A stretch of 64,000 nucleotides of DNA from Pontibacter sp. HSC-36F09 (GCF_024171605.1 NZ_JALKAA010000002.1:1-64000); one strand, 5' to 3'; positions 9,458 through 18,886 are shown, numbered from the stretch's first letter. Numbers and translations: made by a program. The notes: generated by a model from the letters alone, not told the origin.

Positions 9458-12400
9458 ATGCGTTTTCCTATAAGGTTATTGTTACTGTTCCTGTGCTGCG
9501 CTGCGGTAGGCGAAGTGGCTATGGCCCAGCCTAATGTGCAGACTTTTGGCAGGAGCCGAATTCAGTATAAGAACTTCGATTGGAAGCTTTACAGCACCCA
9601 GAACTTTAACATATACTTCTACGAAGGCGGTGACCAGTCAGCCCGTAACGCAGCCGAGCATGCCGAGCGCGAACTCAAGCGCATCACCAGTTTTATTGGC
9701 TATTATCCTTACTCCAAGATCACGCTCATCGTCTACAACTCGATGACGGACCTGAAGCAAAGCAACATCGGTATGCAGCGCGATCAGTTCCAGACCGGTG
9801 GCGAAACGCTCTTCCTCAAAAACAAGCTGGAACTGGCCTACGACGGTACCCAAACCGACTTCAAGCGTGACCTGAGCTATCAGCTTACCGAGCTTCTGTT
9901 GAACGATATGATGTATGGCGGCAGCCTGAAAGAAGCTCTGCAGAGCAGCTACCTGCTGCGCCTGCCCGATTGGTTTATCAGCGGCGTGGCAGCCTATACC
10001 GCCGAGGGCTGGAGCCTGCGCATGGACAATTATGTGCGCGATATGCTGATGGTGAACAGCAAGGCCCGCATGGAAGACGTGCTGGCCCGTGACCAGCAAC
10101 TGGGCGGTCAGGCCATCTGGAACTATATTGCGGAGCGCTACGGCTATACCTCCATCCAGAACATCCTGAACCTGACCCGCATCACCCGCGATACGGAGGT
10201 GGGCATCACGAGTAGCCTCAACATTCCCTACAAGCGTTTTCTGCAGGATTGCCACAACTACTACATGCAGATCAACACCCGCGGCGAGAATCCGCTGGTA
10301 AGTCTGCCTGCCGAGAACAAAGTTTTCAAGAAGAACAAAAAAGACATCCATTATACCCAGCCTGTGCTGAACCCGGCCGGTACGCTGATGGCCTATGCCG
10401 AGAACGAAAACGGGAGCTACCAGATCATCGTGAAAGAAGTAGGCAGCAACCGCAGCCGCGTGGTATGGAAGAGCGGCTATAGAACTGTAGACCAGCGCAT
10501 CGACTACAAACTGCCGGTTCTGGCATGGCGTACCAATACCCAGCTTGGTTTTGTGGAGGCAAGACGTGGCCAGATGGTGCTGCGGCAAATCAACTCGACA
10601 CGTCGCCGTTCCCGCTTTCCAATTTTTGACGACATCCGCACGACGGCTGTTACCCTCAGCCAGTTCTCGCAGGTACGCGATATCAGTTATTCTGAAGACG
10701 GCAATACCCTGCTGATAAGCGCCGTGCGCGATGGGCAGACGGACCTATACCTGCTCTCCAGCGGAGGTCGTATGCAACAGCAACTCACCAATGATATTTA
10801 CGACGACATTCAACCGGTTTTCCTGAAAGGAGGCAGTAACAACATCGCTTTCAGTTCCAACCGCTTTGTCGACACGACAGGCCAAACGGCTACCGGCACT
10901 TTCTCGGGTGTGGTGAACAACTACGACATCTTCCTGATGCCACGTGACGGTGGCAGTGCCCGCCAGATCACTTTTTCGATTGCTAGCGAGTTACGCCCGC
11001 GTGCCACAGCAGACGGCAACCTGGTATACCTGAGCGAAGAGACCGGGGTGCGCAGTCTGTACCAGTACAACATCGCCACAGGCTCCCGCCGTCCCTTAAC
11101 CAACTTCCTGCAGGACATCGAAAGCTACGACCTTGGGGGCGATGCAAATGCCCTGGTGCTGACGGCCACTGACGATGCCCGCAGCTTTGTGTACGCTTTC
11201 CCGACATTCAGCCCAACCACCCAGGAGGCACTGCCAAAAACATCCCGCCAGATTATACTGGAAACCCGTGCCCGGACCTCTGCCTCCACCGCCGCCACCA
11301 CTCGTAAGATCGTGGAAGGGGCCACACCAAGGAAAGCTCAGCGACAGGGAGAGGTGGACATTGAGAATTATAAGTTTGAGAGTGACGCCAAAGAACAGGA
11401 GCAAGCCGAAACACAGGCCAAAACCCAAGCCGCAGCGCCACAGCGTGCCCGCACAACCGATGGCGGTGTGCCCATTGCTGGCCCTGTCGACTATGACTTG
11501 CGCTTCAGTGTGCAGGAGGTGATCACGTCGGTATACGCTGATCCGCAATTGGGCTTCGGTATAGTGGGTGGTGTCAACATGAGCGATCTGTTCGAGAATC
11601 ACCATATCCGGGGGAACGCCTTTGTGCGCACCGACCTGGAAACCAGCCGCATGTTCGCTGAGTACATGAACCTGAAAAACCGCTTCGATATCGGATTGCA
11701 GTACCGACGCGATGTGATCGTGGGCCAGGCACCGGAGTTTCCGGGCTCTGTGGTGCGCTTCGGTAAACACGAGTTCTCCCCAACACTGGTATACCCGCTT
11801 AGCTACAGTACCAGCATCCGCATGCAGCCCCGGTTCGTGAACACACGCTTCACCTATATCAATAGCTTCGTTACACCAGACAGGGTTGATTACTTCGGTG
11901 GCGGCAGTGTGGAATTGGTGTACGACAACTCCGTGGTGCGCGGCGTCAACATGCTGGAAGGCACCCGCATGAAAGCAGGCATCATGAGCCTGAAAAACTT
12001 TGAGCACAGCTCGGAGAACTTCAGCAAGTTTTACTTGGATGTACGCCGCTACCAGAAAATACACCGCCAGATCATATTGGCGGGCCGCATCAACTATGGC
12101 GCCTTCTTCGGCAACGCACCCAAAAACTTCCTGATCGGAGGTATGGACAACTGGCTTTTTGCATCGGAGGACGACGGTACAGCGACCCGTGAGGATGTGG
12201 TGGTAAGCACACCTGCCGACCTCTTTTACCTCGATTACACCACCCCGCTGCGCGGCTTCAATTTCAACGCACGTCGTGGGTCTAAGGTGCTGCTGGCCAA
12301 TCTGGAGCTGCGTGTGCCTATTGTGCAGTACCTCTACGATGGGCCAATCCCGTCGGGCTTTTTCCGCAACCTGCAGTTTACAGCCTTCGGTGACGCCGGA

Positions 12401-12661
12401 TCGGCCTACAACGGTACCAACCCCTTCACAGGTAACAACTCCATCAACACCCGCGTGATCGGCGGCCGCATTGACCAGACAAACACCAGTCCGTTCGAGA
12501 TCACGGTGATCAACTACCGCAACCCATTCCTGTTGGGCTATGGTGTGGGAGCCCGCACCACTTTGTTCGGCGTTTATGGCAAGGTCGACATGGCCTGGAG
12601 TGAGGAAGATGATTCGCGGCGAGGGCCTAAATTTTACATCACCTTAGGATACGACTTCTAG
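9458..12661 (+). CDS. large envelope protein: degenerate peptidase-like domain, TolB-like propeller, beta barrel
   Basis: A 1067-residue exported protein with a signal peptide at about residues 1-23 (ends VAMA). Residues 45-270 resemble a peptidase-MA-like domain (FNIYFYEGG, KITLIVYNSM), but where the zinc helix HExxH would be expected the sequence reads RDLSYQLTELL, so it is probably not catalytic. Residues 280-600 contain TolB/WD40-like repeats (LLISAVRDGQTDLYLLSSGG, IAFSSNRFVD). A charged Q/A-rich linker is at about 620-680. The rest (about 690-1067) is a barrel of the Omp85/surface-antigen kind (GFNFNARRGSKVLLANLELR, ending in F). It is probably an outer-membrane protein with a periplasmic part; its function is unknown. 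The gene starts 4 bases after the oxidoreductase stop. Confidence 0.75.
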   Translation: MRFPIRLLLLFLCCAAVGEVAMAQPNVQTFGRSRIQYKNFDWKLYSTQNFNIYFYEGGDQSARNAAEHAERELKRITSFIGYYPYSKITLIVYNSMTDLKQSNIGMQRDQFQTGGETLFLKNKLELAYDGTQTDFKRDLSYQLTELLLNDMMYGGSLKEALQSSYLLRLPDWFISGVAAYTAEGWSLRMDNYVRDMLMVNSKARMEDVLARDQQLGGQAIWNYIAERYGYTSIQNILNLTRITRDTEVGITSSLNIPYKRFLQDCHNYYMQINTRGENPLVSLPAENKVFKKNKKDIHYTQPVLNPAGTLMAYAENENGSYQIIVKEVGSNRSRVVWKSGYRTVDQRIDYKLPVLAWRTNTQLGFVEARRGQMVLRQINSTRRRSRFPIFDDIRTTAVTLSQFSQVRDISYSEDGNTLLISAVRDGQTDLYLLSSGGRMQQQLTNDIYDDIQPVFLKGGSNNIAFSSNRFVDTTGQTATGTFSGVVNNYDIFLMPRDGGSARQITFSIASELRPRATADGNLVYLSEETGVRSLYQYNIATGSRRPLTNFLQDIESYDLGGDANALVLTATDDARSFVYAFPTFSPTTQEALPKTSRQIILETRARTSASTAATTRKIVEGATPRKAQRQGEVDIENYKFESDAKEQEQAETQAKTQAAAPQRARTTDGGVPIAGPVDYDLRFSVQEVITSVYADPQLGFGIVGGVNMSDLFENHHIRGNAFVRTDLETSRMFAEYMNLKNRFDIGLQYRRDVIVGQAPEFPGSVVRFGKHEFSPTLVYPLSYSTSIRMQPRFVNTRFTYINSFVTPDRVDYFGGGSVELVYDNSVVRGVNMLEGTRMKAGIMSLKNFEHSSENFSKFYLDVRRYQKIHRQIILAGRINYGAFFGNAPKNFLIGGMDNWLFASEDDGTATREDVVVSTPADLFYLDYTTPLRGFNFNARRGSKVLLANLELRVPIVQYLYDGPIPSGFFRNLQFTAFGDAGSAYNGTNPFTGNNSINTRVIGGRIDQTNTSPFEITVINYRNPFLLGYGVGARTTLFGVYGKVDMAWSEEDDSRRGPKFYITLGYDF

Positions 12662-12669
12662 GTAGGGGC

Positions 12670-13821
12670 ATGAACCGGAAAACCAAACGATTTGGTATTG
12701 GCTTTATTCTGGTGCTCGGGCTGGCGGCCGCCTGGCTGCACATGGCTGACAAAAACTATGTGTACAAGGCGCTATACCATAACTTCGCTGATATTGACGA
12801 CAACCTGATTTTTCATCAGCGTAAGATAGAGGCAGCCGAAACGCCACAGCCCTGGCCGCTTGCCACCAACTATAATCAGCTTTCCCCTCCAAAAGAGCTA
12901 CAGCAGCTCCACGAACAATTGGAGTCTGTCGCCTTCGTGGTCGTGCAACGCGACTCGCTGCTGTATGAGCAGTACTGGGATGGCTATTCGGAAGAGTCGC
13001 TGAGCAATTCCTTCTCGGTGGCGAAGAGCATTGTGAGCATCCTGGTAGGTATAGCTCTGCAGGAAGGGGCGATCCAAAGTATAGACCAGCCGGTAGGGTA
13101 CTTTTTGCCCGAGTTCAAAGAAGGAGCCAAGGCAAAAGTCACAATCCGGCACTTGCTCTGGATGAGCTCCGGCTTGAACTGGGATGAATCGTATGCTAAC
13201 CCGCTTTCCGTTACCACAGAAGCCTACTATGGATCTGACCTGAAGAAAGTAGTCCGAAGGCTGGAAGCGGTGGAGGAGCCGGGGCGGAAGTTCTCTTATA
13301 AAAGCGGGGATACCCAGGTACTGGGATTCGTGCTGGAAGCAGCCACCGGGCAGAACCTGGCGGACTATGCCGAGGAAAAACTGTGGCGTCCGCTGGGAGC
13401 CGAGCAAAAAGCCGAGTGGAGCATCGACCACCCGCTTGGCAACGAGAAAGCCTACTGCTGCTTCTTCTCCAATGCCCGCGATTTCGCCCGTATCGGCCAG
13501 CTATACCTGCAAAATGGCGTCTGGCAGGGCGATACCCTGGTTTCGCCGGAGTACGTGCAAGCCTCCATTACCCCAAGCGGCCTGACCGATGCCAACACCG
13601 GAAAACCGACTACGCACTATGGCTACCAGTGGTGGCTGTTGCCGGATTACAAAGGTCAATTTGTATTTTACGCGCGCGGCATATTGGGCCAGTATATTAT
13701 TGTCATACCTGAGAAAGAACTCGTGATCGTGCGGCTCGGCAAAAAGCGGGGTGAGCGCCAGGACAGCCATCCTTCGGAGGTCATGGCCATGATTGATGCT
13801 GTAAACCAGATGGTGCCCTAG
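12670..13821 (+). CDS. class C beta-lactamase-like serine hydrolase
   Basis: A 383-residue member of the beta-lactamase/6-aminohexanoate-dimer hydrolase group. The nucleophile motif is S116-V-A-K119 and the second motif is Y210-K-S212 (FSYKSGD). A single hydrophobic segment at residues 8-24 anchors or exports it. Such proteins are mostly esterases, peptidases or cell-wall enzymes, and there is no sign that it gives drug resistance. It starts 8 bases after the propeller/barrel gene, so it is probably the last gene of that three-gene transcript. The lengths between motifs are normal. Confidence 0.88.
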   Translation: MNRKTKRFGIGFILVLGLAAAWLHMADKNYVYKALYHNFADIDDNLIFHQRKIEAAETPQPWPLATNYNQLSPPKELQQLHEQLESVAFVVVQRDSLLYEQYWDGYSEESLSNSFSVAKSIVSILVGIALQEGAIQSIDQPVGYFLPEFKEGAKAKVTIRHLLWMSSGLNWDESYANPLSVTTEAYYGSDLKKVVRRLEAVEEPGRKFSYKSGDTQVLGFVLEAATGQNLADYAEEKLWRPLGAEQKAEWSIDHPLGNEKAYCCFFSNARDFARIGQLYLQNGVWQGDTLVSPEYVQASITPSGLTDANTGKPTTHYGYQWWLLPDYKGQFVFYARGILGQYIIVIPEKELVIVRLGKKRGERQDSHPSEVMAMIDAVNQMVP

Positions 13822-13978
13822 CTAAAATGACTTGCTCTAAGCAAGGTCCTTCAACTAATATTTTCCCTACAGTAGTGGAGGCGCCATTACGTTGCCAGTT
13901 TTAAGCTTTTGGCTTTCCGGCTGCGTATAAGTGAGGAATTATACCTAATTTGCCGGAACATCATACTTAAAAGTGCTT

Positions 13979-14860
13979 ATGTTGCAGTCCATGACAGGCT
14001 ATGGCAGTGCCCGCCTCGATACTGACCAGTATTCCCTCCACGTCGAAATCAGATCGCTCAATTCTAAGAGTATGGACCTGACCGTGCGTCTGCCACGCTT
14101 CCTCTCGGAGCATGAGTACGAGATACGCACCATGCTAACAAAAGCGCTTGTGCGCGGCAAAGTGAGCATCTGTGTTGACTATACCAAAAACAAAGCGCAG
14201 CGAGCCAAGAGCAATATCAACAAAGACCTGCTGAAGGCTTATTACGAAGAGCTGAATACTGCCGCTGACATGGTGGGAGGCTCTAAAAACGATCTTTTCC
14301 GGTTGGCCCTGCACATGCCGGATGTGCTGCAGCAGGACCAGGGCGAAGATGAGGATGGCGAAGCTGATTGGGATACCGTACAGCCACTGGTAGAGCAGGC
14401 GATCGAGAGCATCAACGTATTTCGGGCGGACGAAGGGAAGGCCCTTACCACTGAGATCATGTCCTACATCGATCGCATCCGGATACTGCTGTCTGAGGTG
14501 GAGAAGCAGGACCCGGTGCGCATGGAGCATATCCGCAACCGCATCAAAAATCACATCATTGAAGTGTCAACCTCCGAGCATTACGATCAGAACCGTTATG
14601 AGCAGGAGATGATCTACTATATGGAGAAGCTCGACATTGCGGAGGAAAAGGTTCGCCTGATCAATCACTTGCACTACTTCACCGAAACGGTATACCTGCC
14701 AGAGCCAACGGGCAAGAAGCTGGGATTCATTTCGCAGGAAATTGGCCGAGAAATAAACACGATCGGCTCTAAAGCCAACGATTCGGCCATACAGCATCAT
14801 GTGGTGGAAATGAAAGAGGAACTGGAGAAGATAAAAGAACAGGTCAACAACATTCTGTAG
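13979..14860 (+). CDS. YicC/YloC family endoribonuclease
   Basis: A 293-residue protein that matches YicC from end to end: MLQSMTGYGSA at the N-terminus, the repeated VEIRSLNSKSMDLTVRLP, and a C-terminal half with EVSTSEHYDQNRYEQE and GKKLGFISQEIGREINTIGS. The YicC family is reported to act as an RNA endonuclease in E. coli and B. subtilis. The frame is open from a GTG at 13973, but the ATG at 13979 fits the family start (MIRSMTGFG-like) and is preferred. It stands alone on the plus strand, 157 bases after the serine hydrolase, and is closed by a strong terminator. Confidence 0.92.
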   Translation: MLQSMTGYGSARLDTDQYSLHVEIRSLNSKSMDLTVRLPRFLSEHEYEIRTMLTKALVRGKVSICVDYTKNKAQRAKSNINKDLLKAYYEELNTAADMVGGSKNDLFRLALHMPDVLQQDQGEDEDGEADWDTVQPLVEQAIESINVFRADEGKALTTEIMSYIDRIRILLSEVEKQDPVRMEHIRNRIKNHIIEVSTSEHYDQNRYEQEMIYYMEKLDIAEEKVRLINHLHYFTETVYLPEPTGKKLGFISQEIGREINTIGSKANDSAIQHHVVEMKEELEKIKEQVNNIL

Positions 14861-14884
14861 CAACACCAGCTACAGCGCTTACCT

Positions 14885-14917
14885 AAAGCAGCTACCCACA
14901 GGTAGCTGCTTTTTTTT
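14885..14917 (+). terminator. terminator of the YicC-family gene
   Basis: A 12-bp stem, AAAGCAGCTACC (14885-14896) with its complement at 14901-14912, a 4-nt loop, and a T run to 14917. It is a classic intrinsic terminator 25 bases after the stop codon. Confidence 0.9.
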
Positions 14918-15228
14918 GTGACCATACGTTGGAATGTAGCCTTTTGGGATCGATGTTTTAACACATATGGAAGAAGAGAAAAGTGCATGAATTTTTTTTA
15001 ATTTTTTTAATTTTTTTTCAGCTGCGGGTGCTCGATGTTATTGCAACCCAGTTTCATAAGCATACTTAAATTCTTATATAAATTATATTTAATGTTTGTT
15101 ATGTTCGAAACCTTTTTTCGAGCTCATAAACACTGTTAAAACGCTGGTTTTCAGTAATTTCTGGGTGTTGTTTAGTGGGTTTCTTTCTTATATATTTCGT
15201 CCATGTTTAACTATAAAAATATATTTTA
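14918..15228. other. AT-rich spacer with phased T tracts before the metalloprotease
   Basis: A spacer of 311 bases without a gene. At 14990-15018 three units AATTTTTTTT, AATTTTTTT and AATTTTTTTT follow each other with a 10-, 9- and 10-base repeat, close to one helical turn. Such phased tracts are known to bend DNA. The remainder is AT-rich and ends in the promoter proposed for the downstream gene. Confidence 0.6.
15167..15198 (+). promoter_or_regulatory. predicted promoter of the M57-like metalloprotease gene
   Basis: GTTG at 15167-15170 can serve as the -33 element. After a 20-base spacer, TATATTTC (15191-15198) differs from the Bacteroidota -7 consensus TAnnTTTG in one base. Transcription would start near 15205, leaving a leader of about 24 bases. 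Confidence 0.45.
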
Positions 15229-16032
15229 ATGAAAACAACACGTTTACTTTCGCTCCTGGCCCTCGCGGTCATGTTTGGTTTCTCCTCTTGCCAGAAAGAA
15301 GAAGCCGATGTAACAGCCAACGAGATTTCACCCCTTGCTATGGCTAAAATTTCAGAGATGGGTTTCAACACAGACAATGTGCAGCGCACTGAAGGTGGCT
15401 ACATTGTGGAAGGTGACATCTTCTTCTCTGAGAGCGACCTGCAAACCTCTCCTGAAACCACTGCCCTGCGCGTGGGTGAGGAGGAGCAGTACCGCACCAA
15501 CAACCTGGTAAGCGTGGGCACCAGCCGCACCATCAACGTGGCCATCACCACCAGCCTGCCTTCTTCCTATGTAACGGCGCTGGACGAGGCCATCCGCCGC
15601 TTCAACGCCGAGAACCTGCGTCTCAAGTTCCGCCGCGTGTCATCAGGGTACAACATCCTGGTTTCGAAGGCACCGACTGGCTCTTCTTACCTGGCCTCTG
15701 CCGGCTTCCCGTCTGGTGGTAACCCGTACAACTCTGTGAAGGTAAACTCAGCCTATCTTGGCACGAATCCGGGCACGAACTACCTGGCCACCATTCTGGC
15801 GCACGAAATCGGTCACACCATCGGCTTCCGCCATACCGACTACATGAACAGAGCCTACAGCTGCGGTGGTTCGTACTACAACGAGGGTGCCTCTAGTGTA
15901 GGTGCTGTGCACATCCCGGGCACGCCAACAGGTGCTGATCCTAACTCCTGGATGCTGGCCTGCATCGGCACGGGCGTGAACCGCTACTTTAACTCAAACG
16001 ACAGAACAGCCTTAAGATACCTGTACCAGTAG
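15229..16032 (+). CDS. M57-like zinc metalloprotease, lipoprotein
   Basis: A 267-residue protein with a lipoprotein signal peptide (lipobox FSSC, acylated Cys at residue 21). It carries the complete metzincin-type zinc motif H192-E193-I-G-H196-T-I-G199-F-R-H202, so the catalytic Glu and three His ligands are present. The family is M57-like (dual-action HEIGH metallopeptidase). There is no T9SS sorting domain, so it should reach the outer membrane as a lipoprotein. It probably degrades proteins outside or at the surface of the cell; the substrate is unknown. It stands alone between an AT-rich promoter region and its own terminator. Confidence 0.88.
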   Translation: MKTTRLLSLLALAVMFGFSSCQKEEADVTANEISPLAMAKISEMGFNTDNVQRTEGGYIVEGDIFFSESDLQTSPETTALRVGEEEQYRTNNLVSVGTSRTINVAITTSLPSSYVTALDEAIRRFNAENLRLKFRRVSSGYNILVSKAPTGSSYLASAGFPSGGNPYNSVKVNSAYLGTNPGTNYLATILAHEIGHTIGFRHTDYMNRAYSCGGSYYNEGASSVGAVHIPGTPTGADPNSWMLACIGTGVNRYFNSNDRTALRYLYQ

Positions 16033-16053
16033 TCGGGTTCTAAATGCTAACAG

Positions 16054-16091
16054 AAAGGCATAGTCCCTCGAGAGGGGCTGTGCCTTTTTTT
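16054..16091 (+). terminator. terminator of the M57-like gene
   Basis: A near-perfect 16-bp stem (16054-16069 with 16072-16087, G-T and similar mismatches inside) is followed by a T run to 16091. It lies 21 bases after the stop codon. Confidence 0.8.
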
Positions 16092-16107
16092 GTGCTCCTG
16101 ATTGAGC

Positions 16108-16183
16108 AGGTATAGGTATATCTGCTACGCCTGCTATAGTGGCAGATAGGTATAGGTATAGGTATAGGTATAGGTATAGGTAT
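16108..16183. repeat. hexanucleotide tandem repeats AGGTAT (2 copies, then 6 copies)
   Basis: Two perfect AGGTAT units stand at 16108-16119, and six more perfect units at 16148-16183. They lie in the 211-base spacer where the metalloprotease (plus) and subtilase (minus) genes converge, after the terminator. The unit is the core of the motif dispersed over the whole window. A second array with the same number of units is at 61072-61107, also between converging genes. This is a simple repeat that can vary in length by slippage. Confidence 0.95.
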
Positions 16184-16243
16184 GCGGCTCGGGAAGAAGA
16201 GACAGGTGGTCCTATACTTGACATAGAATGGGTAGATGTGGCT

Positions 16244-18886
16244 TTACTGCACCAGCATTTTACTCGACAGGACCGTGCCTTTTTCAGTAGTCAACCGGAG
16301 GATATAAAGCCCGGGCTGGAGCCTTGTGGTCTGCAGTTCCTTGAGCATGCCTGTTTCCTGCGATTCCCGCACAAGCCGGCCTAGGTGGTCTATTACCTGC
16401 ACTTGTACAGTCTCGCTTTCTACAGCTACAAATACAGTTTCGCCAGCCGCTACCGGGTTAGGGTATACCTGCACAAAATTTTGCGGGGTATGAATTACGA
16501 TCTCTTCCTGGCTGTAGATCGTTTTACCATCCACAGTGGTCGCGCTCGCACGGTATACATTTCGACCAGGTGTGGGTTTTTCGTCCAGAAGTTTGTATTG
16601 CAAGTTGGTCGAAGGAATGCTGGTTTGCACTGCCTTAAAGTTACCTTTCTCCAGGCGCTCAAGTCGGATGTTTGCCAACAAGTACGTGGTGCTGAGGCCC
16701 AGAGAAAATTGGGCTTTGTCAGGGGTAACCAACTGGTGCGCCTGGAAGCTGCTTATGTAGCAGGGGGATGATTCAGAAGCTGTAGCGATGCTTCGACTGT
16801 AGGCTGCCTGGGTGCCCTGAATGAAAGGAGCCACTGCCAGGTAACTGCCTTGCAGCATGCTTCTATTGATAATGGCAAGTGTATCAGATGTCTTCAAAAG
16901 TGGCTCCAAGTGAGTCGCACCTAGCTGGAATAATTGGTACTCCTGCGCATTGGGCTGTCTGGACCAGTGCACCATCACCTGCTCCCCGCAGTTGAAACCG
17001 ATTCGCAGATCCAAAGGTCGGGCCAGGATAAAGTCTTCTGTTTGCAAAGCTATACCTTCACGAAGCAGGCGCAGTTGCGCCCGAGCCGCCGTATCAGGCG
17101 TTTGCCAAGTATAGCTGCCCTGACTCATGTCTATACCTTCAGCGATGGAATACCAGGTATCGGATCCGTGCAGGCGGTACTGCAGGTCGGCAGCTCCAGC
17201 AACTGTGGCAGGTTGCCAAGCAAGCCGGTTGGGCTGGCCAGCTATGAGTGTAGAGGCAGCGACAGGGTATAGCCACTCTGTGCCCTGCTCCAGTTCATAC
17301 ACCAGACTAAAATCTTGTACCCCCTGCGGTACATGGAAACCGGATATCTGCAAGGTATAGGTGCCGGCTGCCGGCGCTTTAACTGTGATCTGTTCTACGT
17401 TGTTCAGGCGGTCCACGCTGCGGCGGGCGGGCTGTTGCAGGGAATCGGGGTGTGGGTATGTGCTCAGCACCCAAGGCTGCCAACTCTTATCGGAAGTTGT
17501 ATGGTGTAATACCAAATCCAGGTCGTTAACAAGCGCTTTTTCTGTGTTGGGTTCCGCTTCCGGGTCATGCCACACTAGCGTCGCCTTCAGACGCCGTACT
17601 CCTTTGGGCACAGTCAGTTGAAAAGTGCGCGTTTGGCCTACTGCCACCGCATCCAGTTTGAAACGCTGCGTTTGTATGCTTTGAAGTGCCCCGAGGGCAT
17701 CGGCGTTGCCAAAGCCTGAGGCGAAATCAGGACCAGGGTTCCCCGCATCCTCTGCACTGTTGATCAAGGCGGCTTTTACCAGCGAAGCCGGCGGCAGACT
17801 GCCATGCTGTGCTTTGTAAAGCTGCTGTACCAGCAAGGCTATACCTGAAACCACTGCCGCTGACTCCGAAGTGCCTGCTGCGCCATGCGCTACCAATTCG
17901 GGCTTGATACGGCCGTCATAAGCGGGGCCTCTCGAGCTGCGTATACCTACCTGCCCATCCGGATCCAGTGCCCCAACGGTCAGTGTGTTCTTGGAAGTCT
18001 TGAATTGGCCTGTCAGGTTGGCTATACCTGGCAGGTTGGCATAAGTACCGCTTGTCTCGGCTTGGTCGCCACTGTTGCCAGACGAAAACACATGAAGCAG
18101 TTCCGGATGCTGGTAGCTTTGCTGGTCGTAGGCCTGTGCTTCCAGCCCGTAATAGTTCTCCACACCCACGCCATACGAGTGGTTCTGCACGCTTATACCC
18201 TGGCTCAAAAGGGTTTCGCTGTCGTCAGGGAACAGTTCTTCAAAGCTGGAATGAGCGATATGGGAATGCTGCGTCACACCTTTGCCGTTTGGGCCCGTAT
18301 TGCCAGCGCCTGCTATCAGGGTGGCCATGGTGGTAGCGTGCGAACTGTGGTTTCCCGCCATGGACTGCGGATCCACAACGCGGCCCTGCAGGTCGATATC
18401 GGTTGGGTCAAAGGCAGCTTCTTTCACTGACACCGCCATACCTTGTCCGGCTATATCCCGAAAGGCCCCATGTGCCGCATAAATATTGTTCACCACGAAA
18501 TCAGTGTCTTTCAGCTCCAGTTCCTCCACGGCACGGCGGTTAGGCTTGTCCACATAAAGCACTTCAGGCGAAGCGGCCAGTTGTAACAGTTGCGCTGGTT
18601 TAATGCCGGTTATCAGCAGGGTATTGCCTTGTGCGCCGGACTCTTTTACAGTGGCATGTAGTTGCTGCTGTTGCAGCCAAGTATAGAACGCTTTTTTGCT
18701 GGATACCTGTATTCGGTACGAGGCAGCAGGAGCGGCCTGATGGAGTTGCTGCAGGTGAGGTGCGAGCTTGTGGGCTATTTGCCTCGGAAGCAGGGCTTGT
18801 TGTGCCTGCAACTGGAGCGGGAGCAGCGCCAGCAGGTAAAGTACAGGTATGCAAAGTGTTTGTTTCAGTTGGTAGCGTGGTGGCAT
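16244..18886 (-). CDS. T9SS-sorted subtilisin-like (S8) serine peptidase, Asp replaced by Glu
   Basis: An 880-residue secreted protein with a signal peptide at about residues 1-29. The S8 domain spans about 140-400. The nucleophile is S340 (GTSESAA), the His is H183 (HATTMATL) and the oxyanion Asn lies in SSGNSGD. The position of the catalytic Asp is a Glu: VSVKEAAFDPTDIDLQGR lines up with the usual V-x-V-x-D-T-G-x-D-P-T-H-P-D-L, giving E156. Beta domains follow from about residue 410. The last 75 residues (VQVYPNPVAAGETVFV to LSSKMLVQ) form a T9SS type-A sorting domain, so PorU/PorV in this window could process it. It is probably an exopeptidase for nutrients or surface remodelling. Activity with Glu is uncertain. 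Confidence 0.88.
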   Translation of the reverse strand: MPPRYQLKQTLCIPVLYLLALLPLQLQAQQALLPRQIAHKLAPHLQQLHQAAPAASYRIQVSSKKAFYTWLQQQQLHATVKESGAQGNTLLITGIKPAQLLQLAASPEVLYVDKPNRRAVEELELKDTDFVVNNIYAAHGAFRDIAGQGMAVSVKEAAFDPTDIDLQGRVVDPQSMAGNHSSHATTMATLIAGAGNTGPNGKGVTQHSHIAHSSFEELFPDDSETLLSQGISVQNHSYGVGVENYYGLEAQAYDQQSYQHPELLHVFSSGNSGDQAETSGTYANLPGIANLTGQFKTSKNTLTVGALDPDGQVGIRSSRGPAYDGRIKPELVAHGAAGTSESAAVVSGIALLVQQLYKAQHGSLPPASLVKAALINSAEDAGNPGPDFASGFGNADALGALQSIQTQRFKLDAVAVGQTRTFQLTVPKGVRRLKATLVWHDPEAEPNTEKALVNDLDLVLHHTTSDKSWQPWVLSTYPHPDSLQQPARRSVDRLNNVEQITVKAPAAGTYTLQISGFHVPQGVQDFSLVYELEQGTEWLYPVAASTLIAGQPNRLAWQPATVAGAADLQYRLHGSDTWYSIAEGIDMSQGSYTWQTPDTAARAQLRLLREGIALQTEDFILARPLDLRIGFNCGEQVMVHWSRQPNAQEYQLFQLGATHLEPLLKTSDTLAIINRSMLQGSYLAVAPFIQGTQAAYSRSIATASESSPCYISSFQAHQLVTPDKAQFSLGLSTTYLLANIRLERLEKGNFKAVQTSIPSTNLQYKLLDEKPTPGRNVYRASATTVDGKTIYSQEEIVIHTPQNFVQVYPNPVAAGETVFVAVESETVQVQVIDHLGRLVRESQETGMLKELQTTRLQPGLYILRLTTEKGTVLSSKMLVQ

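Noticed and set aside
16108-16183. AGGTAT array as a CRISPR or integron repeat
   Set aside because: The units are 6 bases long without spacers, so it is a simple tandem repeat.
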